From an uncultured Desulfobacterales bacterium (lineage in GTDB: Bacteria; Desulfobacterota; Desulfobacteria; Desulfobacterales; JAHEIW01), in NCBI GenBank assembly GCA_947259495.1, contig CAMYLV010000009.1:1-64000 (forward strand): a stretch of DNA of 64,000 bases. The letters are read 5' to 3'. A program made the translations under genes and the position numbers. The notes beneath the pieces are model-generated. The model made no database searches, was not told where the DNA came from, and saw only the letters and a list, made by a program, of their open reading frames with translations. Position 1 is the first letter of the stretch; the number at the start of each line of letters is the position of its first letter. Below, piece by piece: positions 47,084 through 60,946 of this stretch.

Positions 47084-48298
47084 CTATTTTAACTTCTTTT
47101 TTATCAACCTTCCCAGCTCGGCCACCGCTGCAGCAATTACAGATTCGCTGGACTGAGAATAGGACAGTCTGAAAGTATGGGTTCCGCTACCGTCGATAAA
47201 AAACGGTTGCCCGGCCACAAAGGCGACATTATGCGCAATGGCTTCAGTCAGAAGCGTTGAGGTATCAAGGGTTTTTGGCAATTTAACAAAAATGAAAAAC
47301 CCGCCATCCGGTCGATTCCATTGAGCCTGTTCGGGAAAATGGGCTGCCAATTGCTTGAGCATAAAGTTACGTTTGCTTTTATAGTGTTGATTGTTGAGCT
47401 GAACGCGCTTTTCCCACAATCCGCTACGAATAAATTCCAGTAAAATATATTGGGCCAGGCTATTGGTGGCGACATCGACGAACTGTTTGGCGACCACCAT
47501 TTTGCGAATCATTTCAGGCGGTCCGATGGTCCAGGCCACCCGCAGACCCGGTGCAAAGGTCTTGGACATCGAGCGCATGTGGACGACTCGACCATGAGTA
47601 TCCAGAGATATAATCGGGGGAAGATGTTCGCCCTCAAATCGCAAATCACCATACGGATCATCTTCGAAAATGATCAGGTCATAGCGCTCTGCCAGTTCAA
47701 CGAGGTGTTTGCGGCGTTCAAACGATAATGTGTTTCCGGTCGGGTTTTGAAAATTGGGTATGACATAAACCCCTTTGGCTCGCTGATTACTTTTCTTTAG
47801 CCTTTGCAGTTGATCGTCCAGTTGTTGGGTATCCATCCCCATATTATCGACGGCCACCCCCAGCAGTTCGCCGCAAGCGGCCATTACAGCACCAGTCCCA
47901 CCAAAATAGGTCGGCAGTCCCACAAAAACAAGATCTTCGGGGTTGATAATCACCCGGCAGGCCAGATCCATTCCCTGGGCCGAACCGGCCGTAATAACAA
48001 TGTGATCCGGGCTGCACACAATACCGTAACGCTCTGTCGCCAGGCGGGCAAGTTCGCGTCGCAACTCGGTAAGTCCCTCGGTTGTGCCGTATTGCAAGAC
48101 CCGATCCGCCTTATCGTTGAGCAGCTCGTTCGTAATGCGGATGATCTCCTGGCCTGGAAAAACAGCCGGATCCGGCCAGCCGCCTGCCAATGATTTCATA
48201 CCCGGTGAATCAACCAGTTTGTTAATTTCACGGATGGCCGATGGCACAGCGCAACAGGCACTTTTTGAATACAAATGGGCCAAGCTTGATGTCGACAT
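47084..48298 (-). CDS. PLP-dependent aminotransferase (class I/II, 2-aminoadipate/MocR-like)
   Basis: 'LQYGTTEGLTELRRELARLATERYG', 'VYVIPNFQNPTGNTLSFERRKHLVELAERYDLIIFEDDPYGDLRFEG', 'SMSKTFAPGLRVAW'. Confidence 0.9.
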   Translation of the reverse strand: MSTSSLAHLYSKSACCAVPSAIREINKLVDSPGMKSLAGGWPDPAVFPGQEIIRITNELLNDKADRVLQYGTTEGLTELRRELARLATERYGIVCSPDHIVITAGSAQGMDLACRVIINPEDLVFVGLPTYFGGTGAVMAACGELLGVAVDNMGMDTQQLDDQLQRLKKSNQRAKGVYVIPNFQNPTGNTLSFERRKHLVELAERYDLIIFEDDPYGDLRFEGEHLPPIISLDTHGRVVHMRSMSKTFAPGLRVAWTIGPPEMIRKMVVAKQFVDVATNSLAQYILLEFIRSGLWEKRVQLNNQHYKSKRNFMLKQLAAHFPEQAQWNRPDGGFFIFVKLPKTLDTSTLLTEAIAHNVAFVAGQPFFIDGSGTHTFRLSYSQSSESVIAAAVAELGRLIKKKLK

Positions 48299-48343
48299 AA
48301 TGAACCTCAAATTAGGATTCAATTGGGTTCCGGCGATGCGGGA

Positions 48344-49135
48344 TTAAGTTCTCAAACAGCGCAGGTTCGCCAAATCTTCCGCATAGCCGTAAAGGTGCAG
48401 TCCTTTACTTTCGACAACCATTTGACCGTCTTCGACACCTATTTCGGCGGCCATGTACTCTTTGAGATTTTGGATGGCAGCCAGGTTGGCCGGAAAACCG
48501 TTCCATAAGTCCCAGGATCGAAAATAGACAAAGAAATTTAGGCTGTTATTCTGAATCCGGGTATCAATCGACCGCAGGCAGGGTGGATCCAGCAAGGTTA
48601 AATCCGAGGGATGTGCGACTTGCAGGACCAGTTGATTATTGCGCTCGCCGAACTTCCGGTAAGTATCAATCACCCATTCGATCTGGTTTAAATAAAACTG
48701 GCCGTCTTCATCAAAAATAATTTTTCCGTCAACATCGCGCTTGTCAATTATGTCGGTATTGGATGTTTTCCACCAGTGGAGCTTGTCTCCGGATAGCGGG
48801 ACGCGTGTCAATCGTTCGCCGTAGGTATAGGACTCACCGGGTTCCTTGCGCGAGGACATTAAATACTCAATATAGGCACGGTCATAACCGGGACCACCGT
48901 AAATGTAATCGTGTTCCACCGGATTGGGTATGCCGCATGCCGGCGGAATATCCGGAATCAGTGGTTGTGTTCCGGGAAATTTCACATGGCCCATAAAATA
49001 GTCATATTCCAGACGGGTTTGCCCCTCATAGGACCCGCGATCGATGACAAAGCGCTTGCCGTGATCTAGAATATCATGAACCGCCTGAAACCACAGATCC
49101 GGTAAATCTCTGGCATTAATGTTGTGAATATCCAT
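48344..49135 (-). CDS. Thymidylate synthase, archaeal/methanogen-like ThyA
   Basis: 'YTYGERL', 'PPCLRSIDTRIQNNSLNFFVYFRSWDLWNGFPANLAAIQNLKEYMAAEIGVEDGQMVVESKGLHLYGY'. Confidence 0.75.
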   Translation of the reverse strand: MDIHNINARDLPDLWFQAVHDILDHGKRFVIDRGSYEGQTRLEYDYFMGHVKFPGTQPLIPDIPPACGIPNPVEHDYIYGGPGYDRAYIEYLMSSRKEPGESYTYGERLTRVPLSGDKLHWWKTSNTDIIDKRDVDGKIIFDEDGQFYLNQIEWVIDTYRKFGERNNQLVLQVAHPSDLTLLDPPCLRSIDTRIQNNSLNFFVYFRSWDLWNGFPANLAAIQNLKEYMAAEIGVEDGQMVVESKGLHLYGYAEDLANLRCLRT

Positions 49136-49207
49136 TATTATCTTTCTATTGGGGATTTTCTAATTTGCTAAATTCCCATAATGCAAATTGCGCGAGGGGT
49201 CAATTAC

Positions 49208-49343
49208 CAGGTTCCAAGGTTTAAGGTTCAGGGTTTTATTTTTGAGTATTATGTGCTTCGTTGCCCAGAAGGAGGATAGATTCGCTGAGTGGCAGTAAGC
49301 AACCAGTGACTGGAACCTCTGAACCTTTGAACCCTGAACCCTT
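49208..49343. repeat. GGTTCAGGGTTCAAAGGTTCAG-type foldback repeat, copy 2
   Basis: aggttccaaggtttaaggttcagggttt at left; actggaacctctgaacctttgaaccctgaaccc at right in opposite sense. Confidence 0.65.
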
Positions 49344-49415
49344 TTGATTTAAATCGTGAGCCAAGTTCTCAAGAAGAAATGTTGATACAGAATGCAGTTA
49401 TATGGTTTACCAAAC

Positions 49416-52987
<3,572 letters not shown>

Positions 52988-53289
52988 AATCTATTCCTTA
53001 ATATTTATTAAAATAAAAAGATAATAATAAATAAGGACTGTTTATAAATCCAATAACATTGTAAGATTTTAAAATTATATAATAATAATTAAAAAAGATT
53101 GGTGAAAATTTTTTCAATTTAATACTAATAACCGGGTCGATATCATCAAAAATATAAAATTGTTGATAACGTTTACTTTTTAAACAGACTATTCACTGGT
53201 TATTAACGATATCATGTTTAAAAATATAATAAACATATATATTTAATAAAAAATAATAATTTCAGATAGATACAAATATTTTTATTAAT
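52988..53289. other. Very AT-rich gap upstream of dnaN; weak candidate replication-origin region
   Basis: Long A/T runs, relaxed DnaA-box-like TGTTTATAA (53039-53047) and TGTTGATAA (53161-53169); no perfect TTATCCACA seen. Confidence 0.3.
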
Positions 53290-53820
53290 CTACAAAACGG
53301 ACCGGCACCAATTTTTAATTAAGGATATGTCACGTTTTTGCCAGCGGGTCGCTACCCTGTATTTGATAAAGGTTTTATATAATTTATCTAAAAATTGCAA
53401 TATCTTATCATAAAGAAAGATTTTTTCTAAAATAAAACCCTCCATTTCTTCCGGGCTTTCAGGAGCGGCTGTTTTAGGTATTTTAAAACTGCTCAGGTTC
53501 AAACTCTCTGCCTTTATTGTGAACTGCCATTTTTGCTCGCCGGATCGGTAAACCAGATTAAGTTCAGCCACCAGAGCACCTTTTTGTAAGGCCAGCATAG
53601 CCTCTTCGAGACCGGCATTCTCACCTTTAATGGTAATTCTTTCAACCGACCTTTTATGCCGTTTTTCAAGGACAATACGGTTGCCGATTTCCAATGAAGT
53701 TAAGTCCGGATCGGCCTTTTTTAGGATAACCGGGTCCTTTTCTATCACAAACCACAACCAGGTTAAAAACTCTTCACCTAAAAATTTAAAGCGGTTATAC
53801 GCAACAGCAACGTCCAGCAT
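53290..53820 (-). CDS. Hypothetical protein, possible C-terminal half of RdgC-like system
   Basis: 'FKFLGEEFLTWLWFVIEK'; 12-bp gap after the RdgC-like ORF. Confidence 0.5.
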   Translation of the reverse strand: MLDVAVAYNRFKFLGEEFLTWLWFVIEKDPVILKKADPDLTSLEIGNRIVLEKRHKRSVERITIKGENAGLEEAMLALQKGALVAELNLVYRSGEQKWQFTIKAESLNLSSFKIPKTAAPESPEEMEGFILEKIFLYDKILQFLDKLYKTFIKYRVATRWQKRDISLIKNWCRSVL

Positions 53821-53832
53821 TTTATTGATTGT

Positions 53833-54447
53833 TTATCCAGTAAAATGGGTCTGTGTCAGTCCAAGCAGGATATCTTTTTCGGTATCCGTAAGGTCGGAGG
53901 TGTAATGTGCTGCCATATAGGGAATCAACCGAACCAGCGTTAAATCAAACGATCGTAAAAATAAGGTTTCCAACTCCTCGTTGGCCGCCTTGAGATTGGA
54001 AAAAAACCATAAAATGGCGTCCTCATAGTTCCAGATAATGTCATAAATATTGGGTGTTGACGGAACCGTTGCGTTTAGGCGATCCATTACTTGGTCTCGA
54101 ATGCGCTCTTTTTCGTTACGGGACAAATAGGGTCGGCCGCTTTCGGCCAGACGTCTGTCTGATTCGATCACTGCATGTTTTCTGACCACTTTGGGTGCAA
54201 TGGTTTTGCGATCAATTCTCAATGAAAACAGAAGGTAATTTCCATATACAAACGCGGATCCGGTAAAATCCGGCTGATACGGCTTTTCAAGGGATGTCCA
54301 GCCAACCGCCTTTTCCAAAGACCGATCATCTATTTCAGAAATCACATTTTTATTAAGCCCGGCGGCGATCGTTTCCAGAATAGGAGTTTCAAGTTGTCCC
54401 TCAACTTTGTATCGTGTTAAGGAAACCGAGGCGGACAGTAAACTCAT
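53833..54447 (-). CDS. RdgC-like recombination-associated protein
   Basis: 'KAVGWTSLEKPYQPDFTGSAFVYGNYLLFSLRIDRKTIAPKVVRKHA', 'ILWFFSNLKAANEELETLFLRSFDLTLVRLIPY'. Confidence 0.65.
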   Translation of the reverse strand: MSLLSASVSLTRYKVEGQLETPILETIAAGLNKNVISEIDDRSLEKAVGWTSLEKPYQPDFTGSAFVYGNYLLFSLRIDRKTIAPKVVRKHAVIESDRRLAESGRPYLSRNEKERIRDQVMDRLNATVPSTPNIYDIIWNYEDAILWFFSNLKAANEELETLFLRSFDLTLVRLIPYMAAHYTSDLTDTEKDILLGLTQTHFTG

Positions 54448-54699
54448 TTTAGCGTCATTTGACCTGTTTTGTGTAAAGCGTTTATTTGGCTTTAAAGTGT
54501 AAAGCGGTATGAAACACCATATATAGTATATAATATAAAATATTTTAAGTATATAGCGTGTTTATTAGAAACTGACAAGCTAAATTTAGGGTTAAAAAAA
54601 GACCCTAAAAATGCTATGAAAAAACGGTGGGTTTGCTTCATGCGAATAGAGCCGGTTTTTATTTTGCTTAATTCCCCAATTTAAAGTTAAGAAACTTCC

Positions 54700-57600
54700 G
54701 TGAAATTTATTGCCGACTTACACGTTCATTCCAAGTACTCAAGAGCCACGGCTAAAAACCTGGATCTGGAAAATCTTTACATTGCTGCCCAGCTTAAAGG
54801 CGTTACAGTTGTGGGGACCGGCGACTTTACCTACCCGGCCTGGTTTGCAGAAATTTCAGATAAACTGGTTGCAGCTGAACCCGGTTTGTATAAACTAAAA
54901 GCTGAACTGGCGCGGCATTGCGACCTGCGGGTGCCGGGCGCCTGCCGCGGGCCGGTGCGCTTTATGCTGGTCACTGAAATCAGCAATATCTACAAAAAAA
55001 ATGACACGACCCGTAAAAATCACAACCTTGTTTTTGCACCGGACGTCGATGTTGCCAGGCGATTCAGCAACAGGTTGGATAAAATAGGCAACATTCAATC
55101 AGACGGACGACCAATCCTGGGACTGGATGCCCGGGACCTGCTTGAAATGGTGCTTGAAACTTCCGACGAGGCTTTTTTAATCCCGGCCCACATCTGGACC
55201 CCTTGGTTTTCTGTGTTGGGCTCAAAATCGGGTTTTGATTCCATTGCTGAGTGCTTCGAAGATTTAACGGCTCATATTTTTGCGGTTGAAACCGGGCTTT
55301 CCTCTGATCCGGCCATGAACTGGCGGGTATCTTCACTGGATGCGTTTACACTGGTGTCCAACTCGGATGCGCATTCGCCGCTCAATCTGGGACGTGAAGC
55401 CAATTTATTAAATACGCGGCTTTCTTATACGGCCATAAAATCAGCGCTGAAAACCGGTGACCCTGAACAATTTTTAGGCACCCTGGAGTTTTACCCCGAA
55501 GAGGGCAAATACCATATCGATGGTCACCGTGCCTGCAACATTTCCTTCTGGCCCACCACTACACTTAAACACGATGGGCTGTGCCCGGTCTGCGGCAAAA
55601 CCCTGACTCTGGGAGTTTTACATCGCGTTGAAGAATTAGCAGACCACAAAGAAGGCCGCAAACCACCCCGACATACCCCCTACCACAGCGTCATTCAGTT
55701 GGCGGACATCCTATCTGAGATCATGCAGGTCGGTCCCAAGTCCAAAAAGGTCACCCGGGCGTATCAAACCGCTTTGGATAAATTGGGTTCGGAATTCAAC
55801 ATCTTGCAAAATTTAGATACCGATGCCATCGAGCAGGCCGGCATTCCATTGCTGGCGGAGGCTGTTCGGCGCATGCGGCACAAGGAAATCGACGTCATAC
55901 CCGGATTTGACGGGCAATACGGGCGGGTCCGGATTTTTAAAAATAATGAGCGCGCATCGCTTCTGGGCCAGCAGTCGCTTTTTGCGATTCCCGAGCCCCC
56001 GGTGTCCGTGTCTAAAACCAGCGCCAGCGCACCATTCCACAAAACTTATATAAAAGACACAAGTGCTTCCCGGAATGCTAAACTAAAAAAGGAACATCCT
56101 ACCACCAGTGTTTCGCCGCACATTCTTTTCCGCCAGCTCAATGACCGTCAGCGCCAGGCTGTAGAGCATCCCGACGGACCCCTGTTGATTGTTGCCGGAC
56201 CCGGTACCGGAAAAACCCGCACCCTGACACTTCGAATCGCCCATTTGATTAAACAAAAAGACGTATCACCCGGCCAAATTCTGGCGCTGACCTTTACCCG
56301 TAAAGCTGCCCGTGAAATACAGCAACGCCTACACACAATTTTAGGCAATACCCATCAATTGCCGCTTGCTGCCACCTTTCATGCATTGTGCTTTAAAATA
56401 TTAAGCGCTTACAAATCAGCTGAGACAGTCACTATTATTGATGACGATGCCCGTAAAGAATTGATTCGCGAAGCGATTACAGGGGTCAGGAATCATGGAA
56501 TTACGGTCTCCCCAAAACCACAAAAAATTCTGGACCGGATCATTGCGGCCAAACAAAAGATCTTGGGTCCGGATGACGCAACACCGATGGACCTTGTCAC
56601 CGTTGATGACCGTGCACTGGCCGAGGTGTATCACAGTTATCAGAAGCTGTTATCCATCCAGGGACTATACGATTATGAGGATCTGATTTTTAACGTAGTC
56701 CGACTGCTGGAGAATGATCAAAACGCTCGCCAACAATACCACAGCCAATTTCAGCATATTTTTGTCGATGAATATCAGGATTTAAACCACGGCCAATACC
56801 GCATTGTGAAGGCCTTGGCTCCCCCCGACGATCCCAACCACCATCTATGTGTGATCGGTGACCCGGATCAGTCTATTTACGGATTCAGAGGGGCCGATGT
56901 GCGTTATTTTAAGCGCTTTGTGGATGACTATCCCGCCACCACTGTGATTCAATTAACCCGCAACTACCGATCGACGGAAACGATTCTGGATGCTTCGTTT
57001 CAGGTGATCCGGAATCACCGGCTGCGCTCCGGCGATGCCCGAACCTATTCGCAGATGGATGGTGTTAAAACCATCAGCATCCTTGAGTTGGCCAGCGGCA
57101 AAGCCGAAGCCCGGGCGATTGCCCGGGTCATTGGCGAATTGGTGGGTGGCACCGGTTTTCATTCCATAGATACCGGCCAGGTTGCTGATGCCAATCTTGT
57201 TTCCGCCCGCAGCTATGCGGATTTTGCCATTCTGGTTCGAACCCACCGTCAGCTTATAATTATTGCCGAGGTGTTTGAGCAGGAGGGCGTCCCCTTTCAG
57301 ATTGCCAGCCGCAAAAATTGTCTTAAAAGCTGGGGCCTGGCCGAACTGATCTCGCTATTAAGCGTTGTGGAAGGATATGGCAGTGACCTGGATTTAAATA
57401 ACTGCCTGTCGCTGTATTCCGTCGGCTTGAGCAAAAAGGCGGCCGGTCATTTTAAATCCTGGTGTTATTCAAAAAAATTATCGCAACAACAGGGCTTGGT
57501 CAATGCCAAACGATTTCCGGTTCCGGGCTTAAACCACACCCAACAGCAAAAACTCATCGATTTTGCCGAAGAGGTGGCCGGCATCAGCAAAAAGACCACC

Positions 57601-58137
57601 GGCATGGCAATTGCCGAAAAATTGCAGTATTTGTCACGGATTCCCCAATTCACCGCCATAGTGAATACCGAGCCCCAATCCCGGGAGGCGTTTATCAATC
57701 TTTTAACGCTTTCAAAGGATTACGGCGAAGACATGGCTTCATTTTTAGCGACCGCAGCACTTCACAGCGACACCGATGCCTATTTACCCCTGGCGGAAAA
57801 GGTCGCGTTGATGACCATGCATGCAGCCAAGGGCCTGGAATTTCCGGTGGTGTTTATTGCCGGATGTGAAGACGATTTGATCCCGTTTAACCGGCAAGGC
57901 TCTGAGCCCCCCGAGATGGCTGAAGAACGCCGCCTGTTTTATGTGGCCATGACCCGTGCCATGGAACAGTTGATCCTGTCCCGGGCAAAAAAGCGCAGCG
58001 TCTATGGAAAACTCCTGCCCCGCTCCCCTTCTCCTTTTGTGGCCGATATCGAAAACCGCCTCAAAAAAGACGAATCCCCGCAGATAAAGTCCAAAAAGAA
58101 GAAAGAGAAGCAGCAGCAACAGCTCAAACTCTTCTAA
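54700..58137 (+). CDS. PHP-domain / UvrD-type SF1 helicase fusion (1145 aa, GTG start)
   Basis: N-terminal PHP 'MKFIADLHVHSKYSRATAKNLDLENLYIAAQLKG'; zinc-like CPVCGKTLTLGVLHRVEELADH; helicase Walker A GPGTGKTRTLTLRIAHLI, DEYQDLNHGQY, TMHAAKGLEFPVVFIAGCE. Confidence 0.93.
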   Translation: MKFIADLHVHSKYSRATAKNLDLENLYIAAQLKGVTVVGTGDFTYPAWFAEISDKLVAAEPGLYKLKAELARHCDLRVPGACRGPVRFMLVTEISNIYKKNDTTRKNHNLVFAPDVDVARRFSNRLDKIGNIQSDGRPILGLDARDLLEMVLETSDEAFLIPAHIWTPWFSVLGSKSGFDSIAECFEDLTAHIFAVETGLSSDPAMNWRVSSLDAFTLVSNSDAHSPLNLGREANLLNTRLSYTAIKSALKTGDPEQFLGTLEFYPEEGKYHIDGHRACNISFWPTTTLKHDGLCPVCGKTLTLGVLHRVEELADHKEGRKPPRHTPYHSVIQLADILSEIMQVGPKSKKVTRAYQTALDKLGSEFNILQNLDTDAIEQAGIPLLAEAVRRMRHKEIDVIPGFDGQYGRVRIFKNNERASLLGQQSLFAIPEPPVSVSKTSASAPFHKTYIKDTSASRNAKLKKEHPTTSVSPHILFRQLNDRQRQAVEHPDGPLLIVAGPGTGKTRTLTLRIAHLIKQKDVSPGQILALTFTRKAAREIQQRLHTILGNTHQLPLAATFHALCFKILSAYKSAETVTIIDDDARKELIREAITGVRNHGITVSPKPQKILDRIIAAKQKILGPDDATPMDLVTVDDRALAEVYHSYQKLLSIQGLYDYEDLIFNVVRLLENDQNARQQYHSQFQHIFVDEYQDLNHGQYRIVKALAPPDDPNHHLCVIGDPDQSIYGFRGADVRYFKRFVDDYPATTVIQLTRNYRSTETILDASFQVIRNHRLRSGDARTYSQMDGVKTISILELASGKAEARAIARVIGELVGGTGFHSIDTGQVADANLVSARSYADFAILVRTHRQLIIIAEVFEQEGVPFQIASRKNCLKSWGLAELISLLSVVEGYGSDLDLNNCLSLYSVGLSKKAAGHFKSWCYSKKLSQQQGLVNAKRFPVPGLNHTQQQKLIDFAEEVAGISKKTTGMAIAEKLQYLSRIPQFTAIVNTEPQSREAFINLLTLSKDYGEDMASFLATAALHSDTDAYLPLAEKVALMTMHAAKGLEFPVVFIAGCEDDLIPFNRQGSEPPEMAEERRLFYVAMTRAMEQLILSRAKKRSVYGKLLPRSPSPFVADIENRLKKDESPQIKSKKKKEKQQQQLKLF

Positions 58138-58511
58138 TTAGCATGGTGTAAAGGGTATGCGGCATAGTGTAAATAGAAATCTTTAACGCGATTTTCTAAA
58201 TTATACATCAAGCCCAAGCCATTCGATGCTGTTGATTTTTAACTCAAGATTTCCTCTGTTTTTGTCGATATTTTAGATGACAAGGATGACAGGCCGGCGC
58301 AGGAATTATACCCCTTTGGTCGACGGCTTTTGCACCCCAAGAGATAGAAGTATAATTTATAAACACTTATAATTATTATATATTATTATTAATCGCTTGA
58401 GTTTCAAAAAAAAGTATTGTAAAATTTATCATAGAAACGATGCGAGTGCGCCAAGGGGGGGTGTTGTTAATGCAAGGCGCCCAAGGGATTTGAATTTGTT
58501 CTTGAGGCTTT

Positions 58512-59111
58512 ATGGGCGGACGCAGAATTTATTTTTACCATATTGTGGTCTGTGGCACACTTCTTTTTTTAATGGCCCTGGTATCATCGGTGTCTGCGGA
58601 TATTTTCCGCTATATCGATGAAAATGGGGTGATGCATTTCACCAACACACCGACATCCAACGCCCAGGAATACAAACTTTATATCAAAGAAAAAACTTCT
58701 GTTTCCAAGCAGTTTTACGCAACCGACAAGTATGATCGTTTTATTACGGATGCATCTGCGCAAACCGGTGTCGATTCGCGCTTATTGAAAGCCATGATTA
58801 AAGCCGAATCCGATTTTAACCCGCGGGCCGTCTCTAAAAAAGGCGCCATGGGTTTGATGCAGATTATGCCCGAGAATTTTAAAATGCTGGATTTGCAAAA
58901 CCCTTTTGATCCCTGGCAAAACATCAGGGCCGGTGCACGCTATTTTCAAAAACTTTACGAACGCTTTAACGGCAAACTGGCGCTCTCTCTGGCCGCATAC
59001 AATGCCGGACCCACCGCAGTCGACCGCTATAAAAGAATCCCTCCGTATCAAGAAACCGAAGAGTATGTTCAGCGGGTGTTACGGTATTATCGCACTTTTA
59101 AACAACTCTAA
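58512..59111 (+). CDS. Lytic transglycosylase (SLT) with DUF4124-like N-terminus
   Basis: 'DIFRYIDENGVMHFTNTPTS', 'IKAESDFNPRAVSKKGAMGLMQIMPENFKML', 'SLAAYNAGPTAV'. Confidence 0.93.
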   Translation: MGGRRIYFYHIVVCGTLLFLMALVSSVSADIFRYIDENGVMHFTNTPTSNAQEYKLYIKEKTSVSKQFYATDKYDRFITDASAQTGVDSRLLKAMIKAESDFNPRAVSKKGAMGLMQIMPENFKMLDLQNPFDPWQNIRAGARYFQKLYERFNGKLALSLAAYNAGPTAVDRYKRIPPYQETEEYVQRVLRYYRTFKQL

Positions 59112-59191
59112 CCTTAATTTTTAAATTCCCTTTTCAAAAGAAGATCGATCATTATGGTTATATAATAATATCATTAAAATGACTTTCAAAT

Positions 59192-59932
59192 TTAAATGCC
59201 CCAGCCACCGGAAACGGCAACCGGCGTTGCGGTAATGTAGGAGGCTTCGTCAGAAGCCAGAAAGGCAATCACGCTGGCAATTTCTTCAGCTTCGCCCATA
59301 CGGCCCAGGGGGGTATTATCGAGAATAGGCTGCTTGTATTTCTCGGCCATGAATTTCTCGATGGTGGGTGTACGGGTCAGACCCGGCAGGACCGCATTGA
59401 CGGTGACACCGTCCGGGCCGGCTTCTTTGGCCACTGATTTGGTCAGGCCAATCACACCGGCCTTTGCCGTTGAATAGGCCACTTCGGCCTTGGCACCGGT
59501 CAGCGCGTAAATTGAGGAGACATTGATGACGCGACCCCAGCCGGCGGTGCGCATATCCGGTAAAAGCAGCCGAATCAGCACAAACGGAACAACCAGATGA
59601 ATGTTGAGGACATCTAAAAAATCGTTGCTGCTAATTTTGGCAGTGGTTCCGGGTCGATCATATCCGGCATTGTTTACCAGAATGTCGATGCGGCCTTTGC
59701 GTTTTGCTTCCTTGACGGCCTTTTTAAGCGCTTCGAAGTCGGTTAGATCCAGCGCCCGGGCGAACACCTGCCGGCCCCTGGGTGCAATTTTGTCGGCGGT
59801 TTCCGAAAGCGTTTTGGGATTTTTATCAAATAAAATCAAATTGGCGCCCTTTAAGGCCAAGACCTCCGCACAGGCCCGACCGATTCCCTGCCCCGCCCCG
59901 GTGATCAATGCCATATGACCGCTAAGTTCCAT
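59192..59932 (-). CDS. SDR family oxidoreductase (FabG-like)
   Basis: 'ALITGAGQGIGRACAEVLA', 'ILVNNAGYDRPG', YSTAKAGVIGLTKSVAKE. Confidence 0.93.
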   Translation of the reverse strand: MELSGHMALITGAGQGIGRACAEVLALKGANLILFDKNPKTLSETADKIAPRGRQVFARALDLTDFEALKKAVKEAKRKGRIDILVNNAGYDRPGTTAKISSNDFLDVLNIHLVVPFVLIRLLLPDMRTAGWGRVINVSSIYALTGAKAEVAYSTAKAGVIGLTKSVAKEAGPDGVTVNAVLPGLTRTPTIEKFMAEKYKQPILDNTPLGRMGEAEEIASVIAFLASDEASYITATPVAVSGGWGI

Positions 59933-60041
59933 CGCTTTTCTCTCCTTCAAAACGTCAAAAGGGGTGTTTTTGAAAGATATAGTTCCGCTTTCCACGGGCT
60001 GCGCCAGTGACCAAAAATTTCATATGCGTGCATTTCCAGGC

Positions 60042-60794
60042 TTAGCGGGGTATTTTAGACATTTTTTCCAGACGCACCCATTTTACAGTAGCGCGGCGAA
60101 TCAGTTTCTGCCACAGTGCCCTGGGGTCATGGGCAAAGACGCTATCGGCGTCGGCTTCTAAAACATGCCAGTCCCCCCGGGTCCGTTCAAAATCGAGTTG
60201 ATTGGGCGCCCAGCCGGCATAGCCCGCAAATAGGCGAAATCGCTGCTCAGCGTTCGCCTTTTTGATGAGGCGCTCCAGCACCGTCCAGCTCGAACTCATA
60301 TAAACATTCTCTATGACTGGAACCGAAGCTGCCGGCGCCTGGGTTGATCGGATGAGCATCAGCATCTGATTTACGGCCACCGGCCCGCCAACGTAAATGG
60401 TATCCTTGCGCTGTTTTAGCTCTTTTGCATCCGGAAACACCGTCGACAGCTTTACGTTTGAAGGACGATTGATCACCAGGCCCACGGCACCTTCCGGCCC
60501 GTATTCAATCAACAGCACCACCGTTTCGCTAAAATTCGGATCCCCAAGGCGGCGACTGGCCACCAAAAATTTTCCTTTAGCCAATTCTTCCCGGGAACTC
60601 GGTACATCCGGGCCTTCCCTGGGAATCGCCGTTTCAAATGGCCTGGGTGCCGACTTGTGGCTGTATGATTCTGCGCTTATTTTCGGGCACAAAAAGGGCC
60701 AGCCGCTCACCATCAGGTATACGCTCAGGCAAATGCGCACTGTACGCGCATGAGATCGTTTGTATTGATGTGTGCCAGGATTCAGTCTCACCAC
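60042..60794 (-). CDS. YqgE/AlgH family protein with signal-like N-terminus
   Basis: 'LAKGKFLVASRRLGDPNFSETVVLLIEYGPEGAVGLVINRPSNV', 'RLFAGYAGWAPNQLDFERTRGDWHVLEAD'. Confidence 0.92.
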   Translation of the reverse strand: MVRLNPGTHQYKRSHARTVRICLSVYLMVSGWPFLCPKISAESYSHKSAPRPFETAIPREGPDVPSSREELAKGKFLVASRRLGDPNFSETVVLLIEYGPEGAVGLVINRPSNVKLSTVFPDAKELKQRKDTIYVGGPVAVNQMLMLIRSTQAPAASVPVIENVYMSSSWTVLERLIKKANAEQRFRLFAGYAGWAPNQLDFERTRGDWHVLEADADSVFAHDPRALWQKLIRRATVKWVRLEKMSKIPR

Positions 60795-60946
60795 CCCTCT
60801 CTGCTATATCAAATTGGGAACGACGGTTAACATAGCAAGGTCCGGTACCAATAAATCATTTTCGGAGTCAAGAAAGCAACCCATAAATGGTTTTGCGCTG
60901 GTACGCTAAATTCCGCAAAATCACTCTCGTCCAGAAAATAATGTCT

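Noticed and set aside
52988-53289. Definite oriC call
   Set aside because: AT-rich and next to dnaN, but no perfect DnaA-box cluster visible by eye; kept only as a low-confidence candidate.
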